Origin: Bryum argenteum
Taxonomy: Eukaryota > Streptophyta > Bryopsida > Bryales > Bryaceae
Length of the DNA stretch: 64,000 nt
NCBI GenBank assembly: GCA_037043015.1
Contig: CM073323.1
Coordinates: 28,610,758-28,674,757, forward strand
Direction of reading: 5' to 3'
The number at the start of each line of letters is the position of its first letter. Position 1 is the first letter of the stretch. The notes under the pieces were generated by a model. The model had not been told where the DNA came from. It did no database searches and saw nothing but the letters and a program-made list of their open reading frames with translations. Shown in pieces: positions 10,347 through 21,517 of the stretch. A program made the translations under genes and the position numbers.

Positions 10347-11139
10347 TTAACTCTAAATTTTAAGTTCATAACCATTTTCGGTGGACTCTTTAAAGTGTAA
10401 ATCTTCACAAATTAATAGATGTTTCAAACATAAGGCATTCATTTGGTTTCGAATCAATATCTTTCTTCTTTATTTTCCTTTTGTAATTTAATTGACCATT
10501 GGCTTCATGAATCAAACTTTTAACCACATGACCTACAACAGTAACTCTATTCCAATATTGCATGGTTGAGAATGTCAATTGGAGTATCCTAATCTTAATG
10601 TAGGACACTTATTTTGGAACTCATCCTAAAGAGTTATTCATACATCCTAAACCATAAACCACAAATCCTATCCACGAGTGATTTTATCCACTAGATACTC
10701 TAAATGAAGAAGAGGTGCCTATTTAAAATTTTATATTTTCAAAACAATCAATCGAAGAAAGAGTTATATGACTTATATCGGGAATTACTAGAAATTGTGA
10801 AGATTATTTTTGTAATCTTTCAACAGTACCCTTGTGAAATAGACAAACATTTTGACTTGGGTCACTTTGGAACTGAAGTAGTAAATTGTTCATGAACATA
10901 TTTCCAAAAAAGAATTTCAAACAAAGACTAAATTTAACTGCCCTTAATGGACTTCAAACGTAAAAATTATAGATGTACGTTGTAAATTTGGAATTTGGAT
11001 ATGCAAATTTTACCACATGCACTTTGCGGTGTAAGGACCACCTAGTCAAAATTTAATAAAAAATTATTACTTTTGACCTCTTCATATAAGCTGCCCGAAA
11101 TAGGAAACCTCCACTTTGGTGTCCATGGATCTTTAGGGG

Positions 11140-11640
11140 TTAAGAAGGAATAATTTAACAAAAATAAATTAAGGTGTACAATCAAAAGCATGGTCTTTAA
11201 CTAATAATAAGAATTGACCCCTTTGCCTTTGCTTTCCTTAAAAACAAGGGCATGAACTCTCAATGCCTTCACAAATGAGAAAATTGACCACACTATATTG
11301 ATTGTTAAATGTTTACTTGATTCGAGCCAATTGGGCACAACAACTCAAAAAGTGAGTGTATTGGCGTGAAGATTTGCTCGCCTTAACTCCCCTTCAAGAA
11401 AGTCCATTACTATGGATATATTTAAAGCCAAGAGTATCTTTGTCATAAAACATTCTCGCGTGGGACAAAAAGATATTCCCGACATTCTCTTGTCGAAAAT
11501 TCCCCTGTCCATATTTAGACGCCACGTGGAGCATAAAGACTAAATATAGTAGTTTTGAAAATGCGGTATGCAAGGCGAGGAAGTGATCGAAGTTGTGCAA
11601 ACGGGGAGTTTGGGGAGAGGCAAGAGGAGGAGGGGAAGGG
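11140..11640. repeat. Left-flank module L, copy 1
   Basis: It matches 13755-14265 over about 500 bp in direct orientation. Shared words include AGTATCTTTGTCATAAAACATTC, ATTCCCGACATTC, TTTAGACGCCACGTGGA and TATGCAAGGCGAGGAAGTG. It leads into a GC block, as copy 2 does, and so looks like the other terminal region of the same unit type. Confidence 0.75.
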
Positions 11641-11815
11641 GGACGGAAGGACCCACCGACCGTCGCCGGGGACGTGGTCGGTCCCCACGCCGGTCGGCGG
11701 TCGTCGGGCGGTCGCCAGGCCGTCGCCGCCTGCGTCGCCGACGCTGGCCCGGGCTGACGGTCGACGGCCGGGCGGCTGACGCTGGACGCCGGCCGTCGAC
11801 GCCCGCCGATGGCGG
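11640..11815. repeat. GC-rich GGTCGG block between modules L and R
   Basis: A short GC block with left flank L and right flank R but no gene. Together 11140-12210 has the form expected of an internally deleted, gene-free derivative of the larger units. Confidence 0.75.
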
Positions 11816-11824
11816 CCAATCGAA

Positions 11825-12210
11825 ATGGGGCCAAAGTATGCTTTTTTTTTTCATTTTTTTAAAAAAAAATTCCTTAAATACATAACTAAAAAAGATAAAA
11901 TTGCATAGGATCCTTTTTTATTTCTCAAAGATTTCATTACTCGATTTTTGTAATTACTACACAATGAAAAAGGAATCCTATGTTGATTTCGAAATGCTAA
12001 GTATTCTTTTTCACGGATACATTTGAACTTTAAATTTTAAGTTCATAACCATTTCGAGTGAGCTCCATAAAAGTATAGATCTTCACGAATTCAAAAATGT
12101 TTCGTACAAACACTACTTGCAAGACTCATACGTTATGATCTATGAGGCTGTATGAATTAAACTCTAAGCCACATGACCTACAATAGTAACTCTATTCCAA
12201 TTTTGGTTTA
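11825..12210. repeat. Right-flank module R, copy 2
   Basis: Collinear with 9836-10575 but lacking the (AT)n run and the 261-bp MITE. It ends near CACATGACCTACAATAGTAAC. Confidence 0.7.
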
Positions 12211-13550
12211 AAATAGGCTATGAGATTGAAGACTCTGGAATCATAATTCGTATGTTGATGTTTAATATAGTACCTATATATTCTTTGCAATAAATTTGTG
12301 ATTTATTCCATGTCAATAACATCTTCAATCAAAAATGATAAATACAAAATAGATTATTTTGCACACATTAACTATGCGATGTAGAGAAGTGCAACTTGTA
12401 TCCATGTAAAATATAATTGAGAACTACACCATACATACAATAATCCATTATTTTACATCCACACACAATTGTGTTTGCAAAGCTTTGCAACACAAAAACT
12501 AGGATTAAAATGAAATGTACCCCAAATCCTCAAGACCAAACCCTAAACCCTAAACCCTAAACCCTATACCCTAAACCCTATACCCTAGAGGCCTACATAG
12601 TAATTCATACATCTTTAACCAAGAACTTAAAGTTTATCCTCAAGAGAATGTATCCATTACATACAAGAAATGAAGAAGTGATGGCTCTTCAAAATATTCT
12701 ATTCCTAAATCAATCAATCATAGTATACGAATAATCAATTTCATATAACATCTAATCCTAGTACTAATGTACTATACTTGTACAATATCAAATATGCTTA
12801 AAAATTTAGGAGTTGATGCCATTATTGCCATATGTTAAACACTTAGAGGGTGGGATATTTTTTAAAATTTATTGGTCTCCTATTTATTTCTCTTATTTTA
12901 TGATTGCAAAAATAGTAACAATGAAAACTTATTTCAATTACCTTGGTAAGAGGGAAATAAGTAACTATTCAAATCCATACAATAAGAATAATGCTACAAT
13001 TAATCATATGTACTAGATTATATATATTCTCCTAGGTTAGTTGAAGGTTGTCAAACAAAAAATAGCGAATAATAGAATTAATTGTTTATGCACCATATTT
13101 TTTATAATAAGTATTACTAATTAGAATACACAACGACGGAGTAATTTCCAAATACCCATCAATTAATATAGACCATACAATGTGGAAATGTTAAGGCCCA
13201 AATAGAATGTCTAAATATTGACAAACTCAGTAAGACCAAAGTTATGAAAAGTAAATGCTCACACATGATCACCTACATTTCATATATACTTGGATCTCTC
13301 CAATGTGAGACATCAATATATTCTCACCAAGGACTAGGTAAAATTTTTGGAATGTAATTAGAGGGGATTTAGGGCCACCTCAGGGTACACAGTACGGGGC
13401 AAGTCATGAATGGGGGCCAAGACATGACAAAATCTCCTAGTGAGAATGGATAAATTTTTCTATTTCCTATCCGTGAAAAATAGTAACCCACTCCTTTCTC
13501 ACACCAAGTATATAGATTCCCTCAATTTTCCTTAAGTGTACGAGAATAGG
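12211..13550. other. Intergenic, nothing recognised apart from the telomere-like repeat
   Basis: AT-rich. A stretch at about 13190-13520 (CTCCAATGTGAGACATCAATATATTCTCACC) is reminiscent of regulatory DNA or LTR remnants, but nothing could be demonstrated. Confidence 0.35.
12536..12587. repeat. Interstitial telomere-type repeat (CCCTAAA)n
   Basis: About seven units of CCCTAAA, two of them changed to CCCTATA. It is the plant telomere heptamer and is far too short and internal to be a chromosome end. Confidence 0.95.
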
Positions 13551-13554
13551 TGGT

Positions 13555-13760
13555 TTCACTACATAGGGGCTATGTCCAATATTTTTGGATATACTTTATA
13601 ATTTCAACCATAGGATCTTGAGTAAACTACCATATGTAGTAGTGTGAAATCTTCAACCGTTGGATCATCACTACATGCGAGATCATTACATTTGAAATTG
13701 AATATGAAACATTTTTTGGCCGTGACGATAAAAGACGAAATGGTGGCCATGATTGTAAAG
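13555..13760. mobile_element. Worn copy of the 261-bp MITE
   Basis: It shares TGTCCAATATTTTTGGA, CCGTTGGATCATCACTA and GTGGCCATG with 10086-10346 in the same order. The ends are eroded and no clear TTAA pair remains. Confidence 0.5.
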
Positions 13761-14265
13761 ATGTTAGGGAAGAATAATTCCAAAAAACAAAAAATAAAAA
13801 ATAAATGTGTACCAAAAAGAACATGGACTTTAGTTAATAATAAGAATTGGCCCCATGGCCTTGGCTCTCCTTCTAGACATGGGCTTCAACTCCAAAGGAC
13901 TTCATGACTCGGAAAATTGGCCCCACTAAATTGGTTGTTAAATGTATTGTTCAATTAAAGCTAATTGGACAACATAACTCAAAAAGTGCGTGAATTGGCT
14001 TGGAGATTTGTTGGCCTTCCCTCCTCTTGCAAAGAGTCCCTTATAATAGGTTTATTTAAAGCCGATAGTATCTTTGTCATAAAACATTCCCGTTTATGAC
14101 GAAAAGACATTCCCGACATTCCCTTGTCAGAACATTCCCTGTCCTTATTTAGACGCCACGTGGACCAAAGAGGCTAAATATGGAACTTTTGAAAATGCAA
14201 GTATGCAAGGCGAGGAAGTGTTCGAAGTTGTGCAAACAAGGAGTTTTTGGGTGAGGGAAGAGGAG
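13755..14265. repeat. Left-flank module L, copy 2
   Basis: Direct repeat of 11140-11640. It leads into the GC block at 14280 and then a TATA box and gene, so it is the outer flank of the unit with the converging gene pair. Confidence 0.75.
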
Positions 14266-14279
14266 GAGGGGGAAGGGGA

Positions 14280-14552
14280 GACGCGGAAGGATCGACCGAC
14301 CGGTCGCCCGGGGGTCGGGGTCGGTCGCCGGTCGCCGGCCCGGTCGGGTGGCCGGATGCCGGTCGCCAGACCGGTCGACCGACCGGTCGCCGGTCGGCCG
14401 GGATCGGCGGCCCCGATCGACCGATCGGAAGTGCGACCCCGATCGGTCAAATGCCGGCCGTCGCCGCCGCCGGATCGCCGATTGTGGTGCCGGCCGGGAT
14501 CGGACGGCCAAGGCGGTGGCCAATGGCGTCCGATCCCGGTCGGCATAAATAG
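14280..14552. repeat. GC-rich GGTCGG block, left edge of the two-gene unit
   Basis: CGGTCGCCGGTCGGCC-type sequence of about 270 bp, with open but meaningless frames on both strands. It ends right at a TATA box. Confidence 0.85.
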
Positions 14553-14555
14553 AAA
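14546..14555 (+). promoter_or_regulatory. TATA-like box reading into the 14688 gene
   Basis: GCATAAATAG at the inner edge of the GC block, about 140 bp before the ATG at 14688. A matching TATA box faces it from the other end at about 18250. Confidence 0.5.
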
Positions 14556-14687
14556 GGAGGGGCTCATTGTCCCTCACTCAGTGAACGAGTATTGTGCGTT
14601 GCGGCTTTTTTAAAGCCGCATCGATTGCGTTACTTCGAGTCCGCGTGGGTCACCCACGCCTCACCGCGCATACTTGTGTCGCCGGAA

Positions 14688-15935
14688 ATGGCGCCGAAGT
14701 TTTCACGTTCGAGGGGCGAGGCCAAGTCTCCACGACCAAAGGGCGACCCTCCAAAAATGGATTGGGAAGCATGGAGTGACCCAAACTGTGTTGCAGAGCC
14801 GGGTTGGCGTGAGGAGAGGGCGGACATTTGGAATTGTACCATGTGCAAGAAGTACGTGAAGATGTACCACATCATGAAGTTAAGTTATGGCAGCGACGGC
14901 GGCAGAAATATGGTCCTCGTCGTGAAGGCCCGGTGAAGAGTTGCAAGAGCGACCATTTTGCGCACGATATCACGAAGTCACAATTGCGGTTGGAATCAAG
15001 AACACAAGGCGAGAATTGATGTTGTATTCTACCATGGCCATGGTGTGGTGAAATAGTCCCGCACAAGGACATTGACTGGACCACTTGTGATAGGTTTGAA
15101 CGTGCATTTATTGGATCGCGAGAACCCGATTCATTCCCACAAATTGGATGGGACCAAGCGATTGTTATACTACGATTGAACGTTGGTGATATGGATGCCC
15201 AACTTCAACAAAGATGGAACTCCAAGGGCATATGGGGGCACTCAAAGAAGACTCAAACCATGACGATCGTCAAGCACCAAGTATCCTTTGGCGGGAAGTG
15301 AGGGGTATTACCATGGAAACCACCAATTCGGTACTCCGGTGAGTTATATGCCACCTCATCAAAGAAAAAAACACGACGGAGCCGAACGCGAGTACGGTAG
15401 AGGTGGATCTAGTTCAAACTACCCATCTCCAATGTATACAGGAGGTACACATGGTTTAGGAGGTGAGCAGGGTAGCGGATCCAATGCTCAATGCAACTCA
15501 AGCCCAACTCATCCTATAAACCCATACAATCGTGGGAACCAATACGGTACAACATTCGGAAGTCCCAGTACCGTAGGCCATCACACCAAGGAAACATACG
15601 AGTATGGAGGTCAATATGATAGAAGATCAGACATTGTTGGCTACACAAATTATGGATATGGTCAGAATGCATACGGAAGTAACGACATGCCTTCAGCACC
15701 TTATCTATCTCCGGAGGACGAAGAGGCGAGGTACCAACAAGATCTGCAACAAGCCACACTTCTAAGTCAGCAGGAATACATTGAACAGCTCGAGGCCGAA
15801 AGAAACTTTAGGCAAACGTACTTGTTTGGAGAATCTTCTCGAGGACCACCTTCTTACGGCGCTAGGCCAAGTCGTAAGACGATGATGAAGAATCGGATTA
15901 AGAATGACAAATCATTATACATAGTGTCATTGTAG
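14688..15935 (+). pseudogene. Decayed gene with CKKYVKMYHI motif and Gly/Tyr/Ser-rich tail
   Basis: ATG at 14688 starts MAPKFSRSRGEAKSP. The motif MCKKYVKMYHIMKL lies at about 14840-14885 and is followed, after a frame change, by SCKSDHFAHD, the same Cys/His order as in the 7431-9337 gene. Further segments are DWTTCDRFERAFIGSREPDS (about 15075) and LQQRWNSKGIWGHS (about 15210). A shift at about 15270 leads to a long clean C-terminal frame (to 15935) rich in Gly, Tyr, Ser and Gln, with a helical QLEAERNFRQ segment and a basic end. At least three frameshifts are present. A DNA-binding role of the N-terminal Cys/His motif is possible. The gene converges on the kinase pseudogene 670 bp away and both sit between GC blocks, so they are probably the two genes of one transposable unit. 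Confidence 0.6.
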
Positions 15936-15939
15936 TGAA

Positions 15940-16600
15940 GGTTATGTACTTTTTGGCAGCGGATAATGTCTACACCATTCTCGCCTTGCTAGGGGCCAAT
16001 TTTGAGGATACAGAAATCCATATTTTGTTTATGAATGGATTATCCAATATCGGACTATATCGTTCTATATTAATATACTATGTAATTTGTTATTTCAAGG
16101 ATTTTATGGCAATTTCTTTGTATTTTATACTATAAGTTCACTTGGTGGTAATAATTTCTTCTGTTTGGCTTTAAGCCTTTTTTCACAGTCTCACACTCTC
16201 ACCTAACATATAATATGTTCATCAATTCATTAAAAAAAAAAGCATATGTAAGAAAAGTCATATTATGCTTGGTGACTTGGACAAACCATTAATATCGCAA
16301 CTACGCAAGGTTGATGTAATGAAGAAGTTCCACAATTCATTATACATTCTCAAATATTGTTCATGAAGATTTGGAGATATTTCTATTGAAGGTAAGAAGT
16401 AATAAATTAAAATAACAAACAATGGAGAAGAAGTCATTGGTGCAAGGTATATATAAACAAGAATGTACTTGAAGCCGATACATATAGAAGGCATGTAATA
16501 CACTTTACTACAAAAAATTTGCCTACATCTACATCAGAACTTCAATGAAGAATCTAAAAATCTAATAAAGCCGGAAGAACTAAAAGAAATGCGCATAACT
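15940..16600. other. Intergenic space between converging genes
   Basis: AT-rich, 3' ends of both genes. Nothing else was recognised. Confidence 0.4.
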
Positions 16601-16606
16601 AGTTTG

Positions 16607-18090
16607 CTAATCATACTTGGTGCGATAATGATCATTTGGCACCGGCCAATGGAATGATTCCATGAAGCGGTTGACAACGTGGGTCAACGTATACTTTGCA
16701 TCAGCCACCATCTCCAAGTATTGGTCAAAAGCATTTGCCAAGTCTTGATTGCACCACCGGTCAGGCCCCGTTGTACTTTGGCAATTCTCGTAGGCCTTCG
16801 ACATGCTCTTCTTGAGGATGCGTTGTGCTATTCGTGCCGTAGCAAACTCCTCCGATGCGCAATCAAGAACGGGAATAATGTGAATGTCATCACTCCGTTT
16901 GTACAAGTACGCCACCCGAGGATCTACCCAATATCGTGCTTGTAGAGTATCAATTCGCTCTTGGGGTTTTGTAAACGTATACAAGGACCTCATTTTATCA
17001 TCCATGCTCGTACTTAGCCCCCAATCACATACTCCAATATACACCCGTGATTCATCTTGAGGAAAGTGAAGAAGTATGTTCTCTGGAGACACATCGTTGT
17101 GGAGGTAGTTCAACCGGTGGACTTCACACATGATATGCACTAAAGCCCAAGCAAGCTCGTTTTTTTTTGCGGAACCGGACCAACCGCCAAGCTCGAATAA
17201 GCTCATCATCGAATGAGGTGAGAGTCCGATCTCTCCATGAACATCATCTCCATATCTTGCATCAAGAGCCAACATCGATCGAATCGTGCCGCCATTCCAC
17301 CAATACGTATAGCCTTGGAATTTATTTGCATGAATGGCTATAAAACGAATAACACCGGGATGTTGTATCCTCACAAAGAAGCGCCTCATTTCGATGCTCC
17401 ATCTTGGCCAAGTCAGGTCGTGTCGCGGCATGGATGGGAGTCTTTGCAGCAAATTCCCAAAACTCTTCAATACCCGCAACCCCTCTTATGTGAACTTTGG
17501 AAATTGCGCCGTATCCTCCCCTTAGAGTCTTCTTCTCAAGCTCGATGATACGGGCCGTCATAGGAATTACCACCAAATTATTAAACGAACCGGCTCCATT
17601 AACCTTCCTTGTTCCGTGCGCCACCATCCTATGGAACCAACCCGGTTTGCATTATTGGAATACGGCCTCATCGCTTCTTGAAAAGCCTCCGCCTCAATAC
17701 CACATCCATGAACTCCTCATCACCCGCTCGAGTGGTTCTCTCATACCTCTTCAATATGGCGACAAAGATTCCGGATAGCATCAATTAATCTATCCTCCAT
17801 CCGGTCCGTAAAACCACGCTTATCGTCTCCGTTCTCCACACCGGATCTTGGAGCGCTTCCATCATGAGGTCCATCATGTCGCCCTTGAATTTGGCCACGA
17901 CTTCCTCTTTGTATCTCACGTATTTGCTAAACAAACGTGGAAGATCATAGCCTCATAAAATCGCACGATTACATTCTCCGAAGAAAGTTCTTGCACTTAT
18001 TGGATGGGTGCTCCCACTTCTCCAAATGTCTAACAACCCTTGGTCTCCGGCCTCGATTCCCCCACTACCCCCAACCCCATGTTTGGGCAT
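16607..18090 (-). pseudogene. Protein-kinase-like passenger gene, frameshifted
   Basis: The minus-strand ATG at 18090 starts MPKHGVGGSGGIEAG. This frame continues, with one in-frame TGA at about 17955, through KYVRYKEEVVAKFKGDMMDL. Further shifts lead to the kinase N-lobe at 17627-17322, with glycine-rich loop LRGGYGAISKV and candidate lysine in EFAAKTP. One more shift at about 17390 leads to a 290-codon frame (17479-16607) with HPGVIRF, the catalytic loop HNDVSPEN (Asp kept; usual HRDxxxxN) and DWG in place of DFG. The order is that of a eukaryotic protein kinase domain, probably Ser/Thr, but divergent. An active enzyme cannot be made as it stands. It converges on the 14688 gene inside one GC-bounded unit. 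Whether the kinase was captured from the host or is native to this element family cannot be told from one copy. Confidence 0.7.
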
Positions 18091-18227
18091 CTTTGTGAAA
18101 AAAAAGCAAAATCTCCCCCTTACAAATGAAAAGTCTTCTTTCCTCCAGGATAATGAGCAGTGGATGAAAATTAAAAATTTCCAACCTACGCCTACTCCGC
18201 ACTCGATAACGAAGGAAAGAAGTGAGG

Positions 18228-18500
18228 AGAGTGGAGGCGGTCGGCCTTATATAGGCCGCGGTCGCATAGCCGACCGGCGACCTAAATCGGACGAGAAGAT
18301 GGCCGACCAAGCCCGACCGGGCGCGACCGTCGGCCGCGGCCGACCAAGCCGTCGGACGGCCAGCGCGCGACCGGGCGACGACCAAGATGGCCCGCGCCGA
18401 CCGACCGTCGGACGGACGGCCGGCTGACCGCCCGACCGATCCGACGCGTCGGCCGTCGGTCGGCAAGGCCAATCGGACGGTCCAGGGCCGCCCGATTCAA
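18228..18500. repeat. GC-rich GGTCGG block, right edge of the two-gene unit
   Basis: About 270 bp of CCGACCGTCGG-type sequence; composition and placement mirror 14280-14552. Confidence 0.85.
18247..18254 (-). promoter_or_regulatory. TATA box reading into the kinase-like gene
   Basis: On the minus strand the sequence reads CTATATAA, at the inner part of the GC block and about 160 bp before the ATG at 18090. Confidence 0.6.
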
Positions 18501-18599
18501 TCCAACGGTAATCACCTACCCTCACAACACTATTTGAACGGCTACGATACGATTTTCAATACGATCTGACGGTTAAAAAATTTACTACATGCATAGTAA

Positions 18600-18687
18600 T
18601 TCCGATTTACCCCCCGGACGGACGTCCGGACGGACGGACGTCCGTCCGTCCAAAAAAACCCAAAAGACGTCCGGATTGACATCCCTG
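18600..18687. repeat. hAT-like right end with GGACGTCC palindromes
   Basis: TTACCCCCCGGACGGACGTCC is followed by repeated GGACGTCCG palindromes and ends GATTGACATCCCTG, the complement of CAGGGATGTCAATC. It resembles the ends of the foldback element (CAGGGTTGTC). The partner left end and an 8-bp duplication of the flank GCATGGAC were not found. Confidence 0.5.
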
Positions 18688-18903
18688 GCATGGACATGAA
18701 CAAATCCATGCCCATGCACATGGTCATAGGCATGGCTTTCATCACAAATATTTTAAATGTTTTGTCTTTCTGTTTGTATTTGTACGTTCTAAAGTTGAAT
18801 GTAGTCTAAAATTAACTTCATGTATCTTGAGAATTATTCAAAAATTGAAATTTAAGTTGTATTGGAATAATCAACATTTTCTGTCTTAGTTTGCTATGGT
18901 TAA

Positions 18904-19445
18904 CCCCAATAGGCCCGAGGGGTTTGAAGAAAAACTTAGATGTATTATAAAATATGAATTCGGTAACCCTTATGAAGTTGCAATCTAAAGATAGTATAAA
19001 GACCTAAAACCCTAAATTTAATGTATACGGTTAAATTTTGTAAAATACGTAAGATTCCTTTCATAATTAAATATAGAGAGTAAAACTTTGAAAATCAATA
19101 TAAAATGTTATTTCTAGTATTAGTAATTGGAAATTGTAATGATTGGCTAAAATCACATATATATGATAAAATGAACAGAGGCCACAAGTAACCTTCGAGG
19201 AACTTTGTTAGTTTTCCAAAATAGTAAGTTTTCTTACACTCACAAAAATTTCCCCTGTTTTTGTTTGAAGGCATATTATGAACAATCTATGAATCCAAAC
19301 AGAGTTTTGTAAATTGGATGTCTTTCCCAACTCACCAAACTCCGGGAATGTTAAAAAAGATTTTTAAAAAAAAACTTTTTTTATCCAGGTACAGCTCCTC
19401 AAAAATCGGGATCGACCATAAAATGGTCGATTGGGCTCCTTGGGG
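18904..19445. mobile_element. 542-bp piggyBac-like MITE with TTAA target duplication
   Basis: TTAA (18900-18903) CCCCAATAGGCCCGAGGGG at the left; GGGCTCCTTGGGG TTAA (19446-19449) at the right. Internal words (TTTGAAGGCATATTATGAACAATCTATGA) match the piece starting at 25488. Non-coding. Confidence 0.75.
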
Positions 19446-19818
19446 TTAAAGTTGTGCACGTACAAAAATTTTAGTATACAAACAAGTAAGATTGTGACTT
19501 CCTTAATTATTTTAAATGTTCGTCTACAAAGTTCATAAATCCCAGTCTAATGTTCTTAGTTTAAAATAAACCCGAGGGGCTGACAAGCGACTTTAAGAAT
19601 TAGATATTGAAAATACGTTTCTCCCATAATTATTTCCTAGCCATAAATGCAATTCGCTGTTGTTTTTTGTGATGATTTTGTGTAAGTTTAGTATTCAACT
19701 ACATACTTTTGTTAGTACATATAATTCTAAGTTAAGTATGCCAATTCATATTTTCTTTCTCTTTAGAGTAGATTCTTTTTTAATTCAGGGCCTATTTTTT
19801 GTTACTTTTGAATTTTGT

Positions 19819-19826
19819 GTCATATA
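19819..19826. repeat. 8-bp target-site duplication, left copy
   Basis: GTCATATA directly before the element start CAGGATTTTC. The same 8 bases follow the right end at 26982-26989. Confidence 0.9.
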
Positions 19827-20024
19827 CAGGATTTTCAAATCGGTCGACATTTGGGGTAAACCTAGTCCGCGGACGTAGTCCGGACTATGTCGACCGGGAC
19901 CATAGTCCGGACCATGGTCCGGGGGGGGGGGTAAATGCGAGTTATCCCGGTCCCTGGTAACTTCAGAGACCGTTGGATCATCCACCTGGCCACATCTCAG
20001 CCGTCAAAATTTGATCCCCGGTCT

Positions 20025-20395
20025 GGGCGACCGACCTCCGGTCGCTCCGTCAGATCGGACGGCGGCCGACCGCAGTAGATCATGGCCGTCGGATCAATTC
20101 CAGGCGCTTGCGGGTCGTTGGATCGGGCCGCCGTCCGCATGCCCGACGGCCGTCGGATCCGGGCGCGGCCGACAAATCGGGGGGTCCGGCTGGCCGTCGC
20201 CATGGCGGTTGGGGGTCAGGCTGGCCGTCGCCGTGGCGGTCGAGGGTCGGGCTGGCCGTCGCCATGGCGGTCCGGGAGTCGGGCTGGCCGTCGCCGTGGC
20301 GGTCGGGGGTCGGGCTAGCCGTCGCCGTGGCGGTCCGGGGGTCGGACCGGCGGTCGGCAAGGCCGTCGGATCGGTCGGTGGTCAATCTGACTGCC
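20025..20395. repeat. GC-rich block inside the foldback element
   Basis: Degenerate repeats of GGTCGGGCTGGCCGTCGCCATGGC type. Inverted counterpart of 2846-3175, with a few more repeat units. Confidence 0.8.
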
Positions 20396-20419
20396 TGCAG
20401 TGGCTCTTTAAACTTCAAA

Positions 20420-20703
20420 TGCCTATAACTTCGTCAAAAATTATCCGAATTGCTTATTTAAGATGTTTTTTGACATCTGCAAAACATGTAGATGCCAAAA
20501 AACATCTTAAATGCACAATTTGGATTAGTTTTGACAAAGTTATAGGCCTTCAAAGGCCGTTCAACCTTCACAGGCCTATAACTTTGTCAAAACGTATCCA
20601 AATTGGACGTTTAAGATGTTTTTTGGCATGTACATGTTCTGTAGATGTCAGAAAACATCTTAAATGTTCGATTCGGATAAGTTTTGACTAAGTTAGGGGC
20701 ATT
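20420..20703 (+). repeat. 280-bp palindromic module M, copy 2
   Basis: From CCTATAACTTCGTCAAAAA to ACTAAGTTAGGGGC. Inverted relative to copy 1, and the left terminus of the inner inverted repeat that ends at 23708. Confidence 0.85.
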
Positions 20704-21257
20704 TCAAGTTTCTGCAGGCAGTCACATCGGCCGCCGACCGATTTGCCGACCGATCCAACGACCGCCGACCGATCCTACGGCCCACAGCCGGTCGGCCTCT
20801 AGCACTCCCCTCTCTCCCTCTCCCCTCTCTCACTCACAAGCCCTTCCTCTCCTCTTCTTCCTCTCCTTCAACGCATTTATGAACTTTCTATTTTGGGGAT
20901 CAGACATTAAATTCTTTGCCTAATTCAAGGCATGGACCCACGTGCCATATTCTTTGAGGAATGTTAAGAAGATTTCATTGTAATTTATGAGAATGTTTTA
21001 TTTGAATAATCATATGGCCTTGGAGATATATGAAAGGTTGAAATTTGACATGTGACCTTAAGATCCTACGGTTGAGTCTTCTATATAATGCTTGAATTGA
21101 GGCTTTTAGGCCTCAAGTAGAAGAATATTATTGTGGAGAATATAGGCAATTTTGCATCAAGGATCTTTAGGAATTAAAGTCTCTCTATTTGAACTAAGAC
21201 ATAAACTAGACTCAAGCCACTTTTGCTAATTTCTCAATAATTCACATACTCTAATAA

Positions 21258-21517
21258 CCCCTAAAGATCCAAGAAAGCCGAAATGGCTTTTTGGGATTTC
21301 CGCAGGGAAAAAATTCAGCCAACTTTGACCATTATAATCTCAAAATTGGAGAAATATCAATGGTTCAAATTCGACATTCGAGTAAAGGGCCAAGTTAACT
21401 TCAAGATCCTACGGTTGGATCTTCTTATTAATCCTTAGATTGAGTTTCTTTGGGCCTGAAGTAGAAGAAGGTTCTTCTTGATAATTTAGACAATTTTGTA
21501 TCAAGGATCTTTAGGGG
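21258..21517. mobile_element. 260-bp MITE, mirror of 1718-1977
   Basis: Flanked by ATAA on both sides (21254-21257, 21518-21521), the complement of the TTAT flanks of the other copy. It was duplicated together with the surrounding arm rather than inserted twice. Confidence 0.7.

Larger units (their letters stand above)
9836..10575. repeat. Right-flank module R, copy 1
   Basis: This follows the GC block and matches 11825-12210: GCATAGGATCCTTTTTTATTT, AGGAATCCTATGTTGATTTC, TTTAAGTTCATAACCATTTC and CACATGACCTACAA are shared in the same order. It is interrupted by an (AT)n run at about 9888-9927 and by a 261-bp MITE (10086-10346). It probably represents the terminal region of the transposable unit to its left. 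Confidence 0.7.

Noticed and set aside
13370..13400. CAGGGTACAC as the missing left end of the kinase unit
   Set aside because: It does not match CAGGGATGTC beyond five bases and lacks the GCATGGAC flank.
13190..13520. Possible LTR remnant
   Set aside because: No paired LTR, primer-binding site or polypurine tract seen.
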